Shown: positions 1 to 6,553 of the stretch, one piece after another
How positions within the stretch are numbered: the first letter of the stretch is position 1
Layout: each line of letters starts with the position of its first letter
Source: Dehalococcoidia bacterium UBA5627
GTDB lineage: Bacteria; Chloroflexota; Dehalococcoidia; Dehalococcoidales; UBA5627
Direction of reading: 5' to 3'
Assembly: GCA_002421585.1 (NCBI GenBank)
Contig: DIKD01000095.1
Span: forward strand, 249-7,770
Length of the DNA: 7,522 nt
Made by a program: the position numbers and the translations under genes
Notes under the pieces: generated by a model
Told to the model about the DNA's origin: nothing
Seen by the model: the letters and a program-made list of their open reading frames with translations, nothing else
The model's database searches: none

Positions 1-44
1 ACGGTAGCAACCGAGGCGGCGGATATGGCGGTAAAAGGTATTAA
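1..44 (+). CDS. C-terminal tail of a Gly/Arg-rich protein, probably an RRM RNA-binding protein (partial)
   Basis: The frame starting at base 3 reads GSNRGGGYGGKRY followed by a TAA stop at 42-44. The rest of the gene lies before the window. Glycine-rich tails with interspersed Arg, Tyr and Asn that end in RY are typical of small bacterial RRM-domain RNA-binding proteins, which are often cold-induced RNA chaperones. The gene immediately downstream is an RNA helicase, which fits that reading. Only 13 residues are visible and the RRM itself is not, so the family is an inference. A Gly-rich tail of an unrelated protein, such as a single-stranded DNA-binding protein, is possible. Confidence 0.5.
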   Translation, partial: GSNRGGGYGGKRY

Positions 45-82
45 TCCACCGCTTAACCGGATTCCATCGGATTACCATCTAC

Positions 83-92
83 TATGGCCATA
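83..92. repeat. 10-base perfect palindrome in the helicase upstream region
   Basis: TATGGCCATA is its own reverse complement. It sits 17 bases upstream of the first hairpin in the gap between the RNA-binding protein tail and the helicase. It could be an operator half-site for a dimeric regulator, but a palindrome of this length can occur by chance and no second copy was noticed. Confidence 0.25.
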
Positions 93-108
93 ACAAATAC
101 TAAAATGA

Positions 109-138
109 ACTCCTTCCCAGCGTTTACAGGGGAGGAGT
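109..138 (+). terminator. 10-bp hairpin after the RNA-binding protein gene (terminator or leader element)
   Basis: ACTCCTTCCC (109-118) pairs with GGGGAGGAGT (129-138) over ten positions with a single G-U pair, around a 10-base loop. It lies 65 bases after the upstream stop codon and 67 bases before the helicase start. The following bases (CTGTCTATTATC) contain several T but no uninterrupted T run, so it is not a textbook intrinsic terminator. It may end or weaken the upstream transcript, stabilise its 3' end, or be part of the structured leader of the helicase mRNA. Confidence 0.5.
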
Positions 139-149
139 CTGTCTATTAT
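123..149 (+). promoter_or_regulatory. weak candidate promoter for the helicase
   Basis: TTTACA (123-128) and TATTAT (144-149) each match the sigma-70 -35 and -10 consensus at five of six positions, but the spacer is only 15 bases, shorter than the usual 16-18. The element overlaps the right arm of the 109-138 hairpin. If used, transcription would begin near 156, inside the second inverted repeat, and that structure could then not form in full. The alternative is read-through from the RNA-binding protein gene. Confidence 0.25.
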
Positions 150-183
150 CAGTTGCACATAAATCACAAACCGGGTGCAACTG
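150..183 (+). promoter_or_regulatory. 9-bp perfect inverted repeat in the helicase leader
   Basis: CAGTTGCAC (150-158) and GTGCAACTG (175-183) are exact reverse complements separated by a 16-base, A-rich loop. The repeat ends 10 bases before the helicase ribosome-binding site (AAGGAG, 194-199), so the SD itself remains unpaired. In RNA it would form a stable stem in the 5' leader. As DNA it could equally be an operator. Structured leaders are common on cold-induced RNA helicase and RNA chaperone genes, but this one is not a motif I recognise. Confidence 0.45.
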
Positions 184-204
184 CCATTTATTTAAGGAGT
201 TTTA

Positions 205-1467
205 ATGAATTTTAATGATTTTAATTTACACCCGGACATTATGGAAGGCGTAAATGCACTCGGATATAAAGAGCCTACGCCGATTCAGGCTAAGGCAATT
301 CCGGCCGCAATGCAGGGGTGTGATATTGTAGGGCTGGCACAGACCGGCACCGGAAAGACCGCTGCCTTCGCTTTGCCCATACTGCAAAAATTGATGCAGG
401 GAAAAAGAGGACATGTCAGGGCACTTATAATGTCACCGACCCGAGAACTGGCAGAGCAAACTAATAGCGTCATAAACCAACTCGGCAAAAAGGCCGGCAT
501 CAGAAGCATAGCCGTTTATGGCGGAGTGAATATATCACAACAAATATATAATCTGCGTAATCGTGCCGAGATCGTGGTTGCCTGCCCCGGACGGCTTTTA
601 GACCACATCTGGAGAAGCACCGTTGATTTGACACATATCGAGATACTGGTAATCGACGAAGCGGACAGAATGCTTGATATGGGGTTTTTACCTAATATAA
701 AAAGCATTCTTGATTGCATAATGCAAAAACGCCAGACCCTGCTTTTTTCGGCTACCATGCCAAAAGAAATCCGCAGGTTAACGGAAGATATTCTTACAGA
801 ACCGGTATATATTCAAGTAGGTGAAACCGCACCGATAGAAACGGTGTCGCACGCCTTATATCCGGTCAAACAGCATCTAAAGACGGCGCTACTGATGGAA
901 ATACTCTACCTGATTCAAAAGGAAACCGTAATTGTATTTACGCGCACCAAGCATCGTGCCGAAAAAGTATCCGAAGAGTTGAAAAAAGCCGGCTTTAAAG
1001 CCGCTTCGCTACACGGTAATCTGTCACAATTCAGACGACAATCCGCTTTAGACGGCTTGCGCAGGGGTTCAATTAAAGTACTGGTAGCCACAGATATCGC
1101 ATCTCGAGGTATCGATATTTTGAGCATTACACATGTTATAAATTACGATATACCGGAATGCGCCGATGACTATACACACCGTATCGGCAGAACGGGGCGC
1201 ATTAACAACAATGGCGACGCCTGGACACTGGTTACCGCAGCGGATAGCGGCATGATACGTGATATTGAAAAAATACTTAAATCACCAATCGAAAGAAAAA
1301 CAATAGAGGGTTTCGATTATACGGTAACCGGGCCTGTAAGCGATAAACCACGCTATCAGAGAAAACCCGAAGGAAACAACGCTCGAACAGCAGGACAGGT
1401 TGCAGGAAGGGAACTTCGCAATAAAAAGTTTAATAATCGGAGAAATGCGGTCGCTAAAGCCGCATAA
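205..1467 (+). CDS. rhlE: DEAD-box ATP-dependent RNA helicase, RhlE type
   Basis: This gene encodes a 420-residue cytoplasmic RNA helicase that unwinds short RNA duplexes using ATP; relatives assist ribosome assembly and mRNA decay, often in the cold. All core motifs are present in order: Q motif GYKEPTPIQ (20-28), motif I AQTGTGKT (45-52), Ia PTRELAEQ (78-85), GG (106-107), Ib as CPGR instead of the usual TPGR (127-130), DEAD (151-154), SAT (182-184), motif IV around VIVFTRT (242-248), V VATDIASRGID (294-304) and VI HRIGRTGR (325-332). The stretch after motif VI (RDIEKILK, then IEGFDY) resembles RhlE rather than DeaD/CsdA. The tail from about residue 375 is short, basic and rich in Asn, Arg and Lys, probably disordered and RNA-binding. 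There is no DeaD-type RNA-binding domain. The ATG start has a good SD, AAGGAG, five bases upstream. The upstream neighbour ends in a Gly-rich tail typical of RNA-binding proteins. The family is certain; the RhlE subgroup is likely. Confidence 0.93.
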   Translation: MNFNDFNLHPDIMEGVNALGYKEPTPIQAKAIPAAMQGCDIVGLAQTGTGKTAAFALPILQKLMQGKRGHVRALIMSPTRELAEQTNSVINQLGKKAGIRSIAVYGGVNISQQIYNLRNRAEIVVACPGRLLDHIWRSTVDLTHIEILVIDEADRMLDMGFLPNIKSILDCIMQKRQTLLFSATMPKEIRRLTEDILTEPVYIQVGETAPIETVSHALYPVKQHLKTALLMEILYLIQKETVIVFTRTKHRAEKVSEELKKAGFKAASLHGNLSQFRRQSALDGLRRGSIKVLVATDIASRGIDILSITHVINYDIPECADDYTHRIGRTGRINNNGDAWTLVTAADSGMIRDIEKILKSPIERKTIEGFDYTVTGPVSDKPRYQRKPEGNNARTAGQVAGRELRNKKFNNRRNAVAKAA

Positions 1468-1556
1468 TAAAACTATATATATTTATAATTTTTTTATATA
1501 ATCAAATACCATAGAATTATTTTATCACCCGACGGAGGCAGCTTTAACAAAAATAT
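1468..1556 (+). promoter_or_regulatory. AT-rich spacer: probable typA promoter region, possible weak terminator, distant SD
   Basis: From 1466 to about 1506 the sequence is almost pure A and T. It contains two exact TATAAT hexamers (1484-1489 and 1497-1502), neither with a convincing -35 at the right distance. An AT-only stem, ATAAA (1467-1471) with TTTAT (1482-1486), is followed shortly by seven T (1489-1495). This could weakly terminate helicase transcription. The spacer ends with GGAGG (1534-1538), the only plausible ribosome-binding site for typA. Composition suggests that a new transcript starts here, but the exact promoter cannot be assigned by eye. Confidence 0.35.
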
Positions 1557-3383
1557 ATGATTTATCGTAACGATATCAGAAATGTGGCAATTATCGCCCA
1601 TGTGGACCATGGTAAAACCACGCTTGTGGATGCTTTGTTAAAACAAAGTAAAATCTTCCGTGAAAACCAGCATGTTGCCGACTGTGTAATGGACAGCAAC
1701 GCTCTTGAACGCGAAAAGGGCATTACTATAATGTCAAAAAATACTGCCATCAACTATAAGGGTGTCAAGATTAATATAATAGACACACCCGGACATGCCG
1801 ACTTCAGCGGAGAAGTGGAAAGAGTAATCAGCATGGCTGACGGCTGCCTGTTACTGGTAGATTCCGTGGAAGGCCCGATGCCACAAACCAAATTCGTATT
1901 GCAGCAGGCTATGCTAAAAGGGTTAAAACCGATACTTGTTATCAATAAGATAGATAAAAAAGAGGCTCGTATTGAGGAGGTAATCAAACTGACCCAGGAC
2001 CTCTTCCTGGAACTGGCTACCACTTCTGACCAGCTTGATTTTCCGATACTCTACGCCAGCGGCAGAAATGGTATAGCTATGACTGAATTGGGGGAAGAGG
2101 GTAAAAACATTTCCCCCATTTTAGATTGTATTCTGGAAACAGTACCGCCGCCCCAAATCGCGGAGGGAACCTTCCAGATGTTGGTAACCAACCTTGATTA
2201 CAACAGTCATAAAGGGAAAATATCCATCGGCAGAATCTGGAAAGGCAGTATTTCCCCGCGCGATTATGTAGTGTGTCTGAACGCAGATGACGATTCAAAT
2301 CAATATCAGGTTGACGAGGTATTCACTTATATGGGACTGAGTCGGTTAAACGTGGATAAAGCCGAAGCCGGGGATATTGTCGCCATAACCGGTGTCGATA
2401 AGGTTAGCATAGGCGATACGATAGCTGACCCCCGGAATCCGGACGCACTCCCCAGAATCGAAATCGGTGAACCGACCATAGAGATGACCTTTGGCGTAAA
2501 TACCTCTCCTTTTGCAGGACGCGAAGGACAGTATTGTACTACCCGTCAGTTAAGAGCCAGGTTGTACCGCGAACTTGAAAAAAATCTCAGTTTGAGGGTG
2601 CAGGATACAGACAGCGCCGATACCTTTATTGTAAAAGGCAGAGGAGAACTGCATCTTTCTATCCTTATTGAGACAATGAGGCGCGAGGGATATGAGTTCG
2701 AAATATCGAAACCTGAAGCTATCACCAAGGTGGTAGACGGGCAACTTATGGAACCGGTCGAATCTTTGATAATCCATACCACGGAAACAAATATCGGCAT
2801 TTTGACCGAAATACTAAGCAATCGCCAGGCACAACTTACCGATATGTATAACGATGGCAAAGGCAACGTACGTCTGGAATACAAAATCCCTACCAAAGGA
2901 CTGATAGGTTTTCGCGGACAATTTCTGACCGCTACACGCGGCGACGGTGTTATGAATACCATTGTTCTGGGTTATGAACCATGGAAAGGCCCTATTACCT
3001 CATCCCGCAGTGGTGTTCTGGTAGCTTCGGAAGCCGGTACAGCCCTGGCATACGGTATAGCCAATGCGCAGGAACGCGGAGATACATTTATAGAACCCAA
3101 TACAGTGGTTTACGAAGGAATGATTGTGGGAATGCATCAACGCATGCAGGATATACCCATAAATATCTGCAAGGAAAAGAAAAAGACCAATATAAGGTCG
3201 TCAACATCCGATATCTCCGTAAAATTAACCCCTGCCATCATATTCAGTCTTGAACAGGCGATAGATTTCATAAATGACGATGAGTTGGTGGAAGTAACGC
3301 CCGAGAATATCCGGTTACGCAAGAAATTATTGAGTTATCACGACCGGTTGAGGAATATTTCCAGCCGCCGTAAAGATGATTAA
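1557..3383 (+). CDS. typA: Ribosome-associated GTPase TypA/BipA
   Basis: TypA/BipA is a translational GTPase of the EF-G family. It binds the 70S ribosome and is needed for 50S assembly and growth at low temperature or under stress in bacteria studied. The 608-residue length is normal. The GTPase domain shows G1 AHVDHGKT (14-21), G2 GITI (55-58), G3 DTPGH (76-80), G4 NKID (130-133) and a G5-like ASG (167-169). A beta-barrel domain II (about 205-290) follows, then an EF-G III-like domain (about 303-385) with GRGELHLSILIETMRREGYE (361-380), a V-like domain with GLIGFRGQFLTATRGDG (448-464), and the TypA-specific C-terminal domain ending in DDELVEVTPENIRLRKK (574-590). The ATG is the first start after an in-frame TAA at 1545-1547, and the protein begins as TypA proteins do. 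The only SD, GGAGG at 1534-1538, lies 18 bases upstream, unusually far. The gene leads the presumed typA-hemW-lepA operon. Confidence 0.96.
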   Translation: MIYRNDIRNVAIIAHVDHGKTTLVDALLKQSKIFRENQHVADCVMDSNALEREKGITIMSKNTAINYKGVKINIIDTPGHADFSGEVERVISMADGCLLLVDSVEGPMPQTKFVLQQAMLKGLKPILVINKIDKKEARIEEVIKLTQDLFLELATTSDQLDFPILYASGRNGIAMTELGEEGKNISPILDCILETVPPPQIAEGTFQMLVTNLDYNSHKGKISIGRIWKGSISPRDYVVCLNADDDSNQYQVDEVFTYMGLSRLNVDKAEAGDIVAITGVDKVSIGDTIADPRNPDALPRIEIGEPTIEMTFGVNTSPFAGREGQYCTTRQLRARLYRELEKNLSLRVQDTDSADTFIVKGRGELHLSILIETMRREGYEFEISKPEAITKVVDGQLMEPVESLIIHTTETNIGILTEILSNRQAQLTDMYNDGKGNVRLEYKIPTKGLIGFRGQFLTATRGDGVMNTIVLGYEPWKGPITSSRSGVLVASEAGTALAYGIANAQERGDTFIEPNTVVYEGMIVGMHQRMQDIPINICKEKKKTNIRSSTSDISVKLTPAIIFSLEQAIDFINDDELVEVTPENIRLRKKLLSYHDRLRNISSRRKDD

Positions 3384-3409
3384 CGGCAAATAGCAACACT
3401 TATCTGCCG
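3384..3409 (+). promoter_or_regulatory. hairpin filling the typA-hemW gap and touching the hemW SD
   Basis: Directly after the typA stop, CGGCAAATA (3384-3392) can pair with TATCTGCCG (3401-3409) over eight of nine positions with one A-C mismatch and an 8-base loop. The last paired base, G3409, is the first base of the hemW SD GGAG (3409-3412). A ribosome finishing typA would cover or melt the stem, so the structure could couple hemW translation to typA. With no T run after it, it is unlikely to be a terminator. Confidence 0.35.
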
Positions 3410-3419
3410 GAGTCGTAAT

Positions 3420-4562
3420 ATGTCAGATATTAAGGCAATATACATACATGTGCCGTTTTGCCGGCGCAGGTGTAAATACTGTTCTTTCATATCCTATCAA
3501 TCGAGAGAAAGTGATATTCCTGCATATATCGATGCAGTTAAGAATGAGTTTTCCCTGCGGTCCGGAAACAGCATCATCAATACTGTTTATTTCGGCGGCG
3601 GCACTCCCAGCCTGCTTGCCGCTCCACAAATTTCATCACTTACGAGTGCTATGAAGGATAATTTTAATCTGGCGAATGACTGCGAGATAACTATGGAAGC
3701 CAACCCGGGAACGATTGATTTAAACTACCTTTCCGAGGTAAAGGCGGCAGGAATAAACCGGCTCAGCATCGGTATTCAAAGCTTTAATGACGAGGAGCTT
3801 TCAATGCTTGGCCGTATTCATACGGCAAAAGATGCTTTAAATGCTATTAAAGACGCCCGTGAAGCGGCTTTCGATAACCTGAACATCGATTTGATTTACG
3901 GCTTGCCGGGACAGAGCGTAGATAACTGGAAAGACAGTTTAGTAAAAGCGGTAGAAGTCAATCCTGACCATATGTCACTCTATCCCTTGACACTCGAACC
4001 CGAAGAACCTCTGTTTAAAGAGATAGAGTCAAGAGTGCTACCCGAAATTTCGGCTGACACGGCTGCCATCCAGTATGAACTGGCAGAGCAGTTGCTTGAA
4101 AAGCACGGATATATTCATTATGAGATTTCAAACTGGGCAAAGCCAGGCAAAGAATGCCTTCACAATCTGGTTTATTGGCAGGGAGGCGAATATCTGGGAA
4201 TCGGCGTTGCCGCACACTCCTATATTGTAAACCGGCGTAGCGCAAATACAGCCGATTTAAGCCAATACATAGAGTCTTCATCGCATAATAGCTTGCCGCC
4301 GCAGGAAGTCGATGAAACAATAACTCCCGAAACGGAAATTGCGGAATCTATTATTCTCGGATTGAGGCTGTGTAACGGTATTGATACAAAAGATTTTAAA
4401 AAACGTTTTAATATAGATATAATGAAAAGATATGGCAGGCAAATCGAGGAGCTAATAAATTTCGGTTTGATTGAAAATGATGAAAACGGTATCAGGCTGT
4501 CACCGCGCGGACGACTGCTCGGTAATGAAGTATTCTGGAGATTCCTGCCGGATAAGTTATAA
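3420..4562 (+). CDS. hemW: HemW-type radical SAM heme chaperone (formerly annotated HemN-like)
   Basis: This is a 380-residue radical SAM protein of the HemN/HemW family. It carries the CX3CX2C iron-sulfur motif C14-C18-C21 in a YIHVPFC context. The residue two after the last Cys is Phe23, as in HemW, whereas the coproporphyrinogen dehydrogenase HemN has a fourth Cys there. Other family motifs are GGGTPS (59-64), EANPGT (93-98), SIGIQSF (116-122) and DLIYGLPGQ (157-165). HNLVYW (248-253) then GIGVAAHS (260-267) match the HNxxYW signature of HemW, which has been linked to heme binding. The C-terminal part (about 300-380) resembles the winged-helix-like HemN C-terminal domain. HemW delivers heme to target proteins and is not thought to perform the HemN decarboxylation. 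The ATG has GGAG seven bases upstream. typA ends 36 bases before it and lepA starts 38 bases after it, so cotranscription is likely. The HemW assignment over HemN is well supported; the physiological client is unknown. Confidence 0.9.
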   Translation: MSDIKAIYIHVPFCRRRCKYCSFISYQSRESDIPAYIDAVKNEFSLRSGNSIINTVYFGGGTPSLLAAPQISSLTSAMKDNFNLANDCEITMEANPGTIDLNYLSEVKAAGINRLSIGIQSFNDEELSMLGRIHTAKDALNAIKDAREAAFDNLNIDLIYGLPGQSVDNWKDSLVKAVEVNPDHMSLYPLTLEPEEPLFKEIESRVLPEISADTAAIQYELAEQLLEKHGYIHYEISNWAKPGKECLHNLVYWQGGEYLGIGVAAHSYIVNRRSANTADLSQYIESSSHNSLPPQEVDETITPETEIAESIILGLRLCNGIDTKDFKKRFNIDIMKRYGRQIEELINFGLIENDENGIRLSPRGRLLGNEVFWRFLPDKL

Positions 4563-4581
4563 TAATTTAATTAATGATATC

Positions 4582-4598
4582 AGGAGTAACAACCTTCT
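4582..4598 (+). promoter_or_regulatory. lepA ribosome-binding site with unusual spacing and local stem
   Basis: AGGAG (4582-4586) is the only good SD before lepA and lies 14 bases from the ATG at 4601. CTTCT (4594-4598) can pair with it over five positions with one G-U, around a 7-base loop (4587-4593). Formed, the stem would mask the SD. It is short and weak, so it is at most a modest modulator. Confidence 0.3.
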
Positions 4599-4600
4599 AA

Positions 4601-6424
4601 ATGAAACAGTTGAAAACACGTAATTTCTGCATCATCGCCCATATCGACCATGGGAAATCGACGCTTGCCGACCGTCTGATTCAGCTAACGGGTGCTATGA
4701 AAAGCGATAAAATTATCGAGCAGATGATGGACAGTATGGAACTGGAACGCGAGCGTGGTATTACCATAAAAGCTAAAGCAATACGGCTTTCATATCAGGC
4801 TAAAGACGGCATCACATATGAATTGAACTTGATCGATACCCCGGGTCATGTCGATTTTGCCTATGAGGTATCGAGAACTCTGGCGGCTTGCGAAGGTGCT
4901 ATCCTTGTTATCGACGCTACCCAGGGTATTCAGGCACAGACAATATCCAATGTCTATTTTGCCATGGACCATAATCTTGAAATAATCCCTGTCATCAATA
5001 AAATTGATTTGCCGAGCAGCGAAACGGAAAAAGTGCTGGAAGAAATAGAAAGCGTCCTCGGTTATAAAAGCGAAGAAGTTTTACAAATCAGCGCCAAGAC
5101 CGGACAGGGAGTTCCCGAACTGCTGGAATCCATCATAAATAAAATACCCCCACCCAAAGGTGACGTCAATCGACCCTTAAGAGCGTTAATTTTTGATTCC
5201 CATTACGATTCATATATGGGTGTGGTAGCCTATATCAGCGTATATGATGGGAGCATTCGAAAAGGTGATAAACTACTCCTGATGGGACAGGGTACCGAGC
5301 TCGAAGTAGTCAGCATCGGTTATTTCGACCCCAAGTTTTGTCCTGCCGACGAACTTTTGGCAGGCGATATCGGCTATATTGCTACCGGGCTAAAGAGTGT
5401 CGGAGAATGCCGTGTCGGCGATACCATTACGTCTTTGGAAAACGGAGCCAAAGAACCCCTAATTGGTTACAAGACTGCAAAGCCGGTAGTATTTACCGGT
5501 ATTTACACCACGCAGCCGGAAGACCACGGGCAGCTGCGTGAAGCCATCGAAAAATTAAGCCTTAACGACGCCTCGTTTTCATACGAGCCGGAAAACAGCC
5601 CTGTTCTGGGTAACGGTTACAGGTGCGGTTTCCTCGGCTTACTGCATATGGATATTGTTCAGGAAAGGCTGGAAAGGGAATTCGACCTTTCGCTTATTGT
5701 AACAGTCCCCGGCGTTAAACTGATTGTAACACGTACCGATGGAAGCCAATCGATGGTGGTTAATCCCTCCGACCTGCCTGAACCGACAGAATTATTAAAG
5801 ATAGAAGAACCCTGGGTGAAGATATCCGTGATTACACCGTCAACATTTATCGGCCCTATTATGGAACTGGTAACACAATCGGAAGGTATTTATAAACATA
5901 CGGAATATATCGGGCATTCTCATTCACCGGATGCCCTCGGGCAGAGGGTACGCCTTGAATATGAAATACCGCTGCGCTCTATGCTCACTACTTTTTATGA
6001 CCAGCTCAAGAGCCGCAGCAAAGGATATGCATCTCTCGACCACGAAGTTATCGGCTATCGCGAAACAAAACTGATAAAGCTCGATATACTGGTAAACGGG
6101 GTAATGGTAGATGCTTTCAGCCGTGTCGTACCGCCCGATAAGGCGCACGAAATCGGTAAATCGATGGTTGAAAAACTGAAGGAAGTTATTCCGACGCAAT
6201 TATTCAAGGTTCCCCTGCAGGCATCTATCGGCAGCCGCATCATTGCCCGCGCCGATATCTCTGCCAGGAGAAAGGATGTACTGGCAAAGTGTTACGGCGG
6301 CGATATTACGCGAAAACGCAAACTGCTGGAAAAACAAAAGGAAGGCAAGAAAAAGATGCGCAATATCGGCAAGGTAGAGGTACCCAAGGATGCCTTTATG
6401 AGTGTCTTAAAGATGGAGCGGTAG
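4601..6424 (+). CDS. lepA: Elongation factor 4 (LepA), ribosome-dependent GTPase
   Basis: LepA/EF4 is a translational GTPase related to EF-G that acts on the ribosome. It has been associated with back-translocation in vitro and with translation initiation or 30S assembly in vivo. The 607 residues match the usual length of about 600. GTPase motifs are G1 AHIDHGKS (14-21), G2 GITI (53-56), G3 DTPGH (79-83), G4 NKID (133-136) and G5 SAK (164-166). A beta-barrel domain II (about 190-280) follows, then a domain III containing RCGFLGLLHMDIVQERLERE (341-360), the EF-G V-like domain (about 405-485), and the LepA-specific C-terminal domain with ADISARRKDVLAKCYGGDIT (551-570) and the basic RKRKLLEKQKEGKKKM (571-586) that reaches toward the peptidyl-transferase centre. 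No domain is missing. The start matches the family N-terminus. The gene closes the typA-hemW-lepA cluster and runs convergently into the smr gene. Confidence 0.97.
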   Translation: MKQLKTRNFCIIAHIDHGKSTLADRLIQLTGAMKSDKIIEQMMDSMELERERGITIKAKAIRLSYQAKDGITYELNLIDTPGHVDFAYEVSRTLAACEGAILVIDATQGIQAQTISNVYFAMDHNLEIIPVINKIDLPSSETEKVLEEIESVLGYKSEEVLQISAKTGQGVPELLESIINKIPPPKGDVNRPLRALIFDSHYDSYMGVVAYISVYDGSIRKGDKLLLMGQGTELEVVSIGYFDPKFCPADELLAGDIGYIATGLKSVGECRVGDTITSLENGAKEPLIGYKTAKPVVFTGIYTTQPEDHGQLREAIEKLSLNDASFSYEPENSPVLGNGYRCGFLGLLHMDIVQERLEREFDLSLIVTVPGVKLIVTRTDGSQSMVVNPSDLPEPTELLKIEEPWVKISVITPSTFIGPIMELVTQSEGIYKHTEYIGHSHSPDALGQRVRLEYEIPLRSMLTTFYDQLKSRSKGYASLDHEVIGYRETKLIKLDILVNGVMVDAFSRVVPPDKAHEIGKSMVEKLKEVIPTQLFKVPLQASIGSRIIARADISARRKDVLAKCYGGDITRKRKLLEKQKEGKKKMRNIGKVEVPKDAFMSVLKMER

Positions 6425-6553
6425 TTAAGATAACATTTCAAGCTGAATTTGTGATGGGCAAATTAAACATCCCGGGTGGGGTGAATTAAATCGTAAAATA
6501 CCCATCCCCTGAGGTTCTTCAATAGTTTCTCTCCCTACACGATGCCAACACCA
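6425..6553. other. intergenic region between convergent lepA and smr, with possible weak bidirectional terminator
   Basis: This gap separates the 3' ends of two converging genes. GGGTGGGGT (6474-6482) can pair with ACCCATCCC (6500-6508) as four plus three base pairs around a two-by-two internal loop. An alternative is GATGGG (6453-6458) with CCCATC (6501-6506), six perfect pairs. The two structures use the same right arm and exclude each other. Neither is followed by a T run on either strand, so a terminator role is tentative. No start codon with SD or credible small ORF was seen here. Confidence 0.3.

Noticed and set aside
58..78. Tandem near-repeat CGGATTCCAT / CGGATTACCAT.
   Set aside because: There are only two short imperfect copies, with no third unit and no link to a known site; likely chance.
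1593..1626. A 34-base segment of typA matches 4634-4667 of lepA at 29 positions and might look like a dispersed repeat.
   Set aside because: Both encode the conserved G1 nucleotide-binding loop (IAHxDHGK). The similarity is explained by paralogy of the two GTPases, not by a mobile repeat.
2546..2962. A 138-codon open frame on the - strand inside typA.
   Set aside because: It lies wholly within a well-supported gene, has low-complexity Ser/Arg/Leu composition typical of antisense shadows, and resembles no family I know.
4015..4320. A 101-codon open frame on the - strand inside hemW.
   Set aside because: It is fully antisense to conserved HemW coding sequence, including the HNxxYW region, with no recognisable product.
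6289..6489. A 66-codon frame overlapping the lepA end and running into the intergenic gap.
   Set aside because: Most of it is an alternative frame of the conserved LepA C-terminus; the start has no good SD and the translation is compositionally odd.
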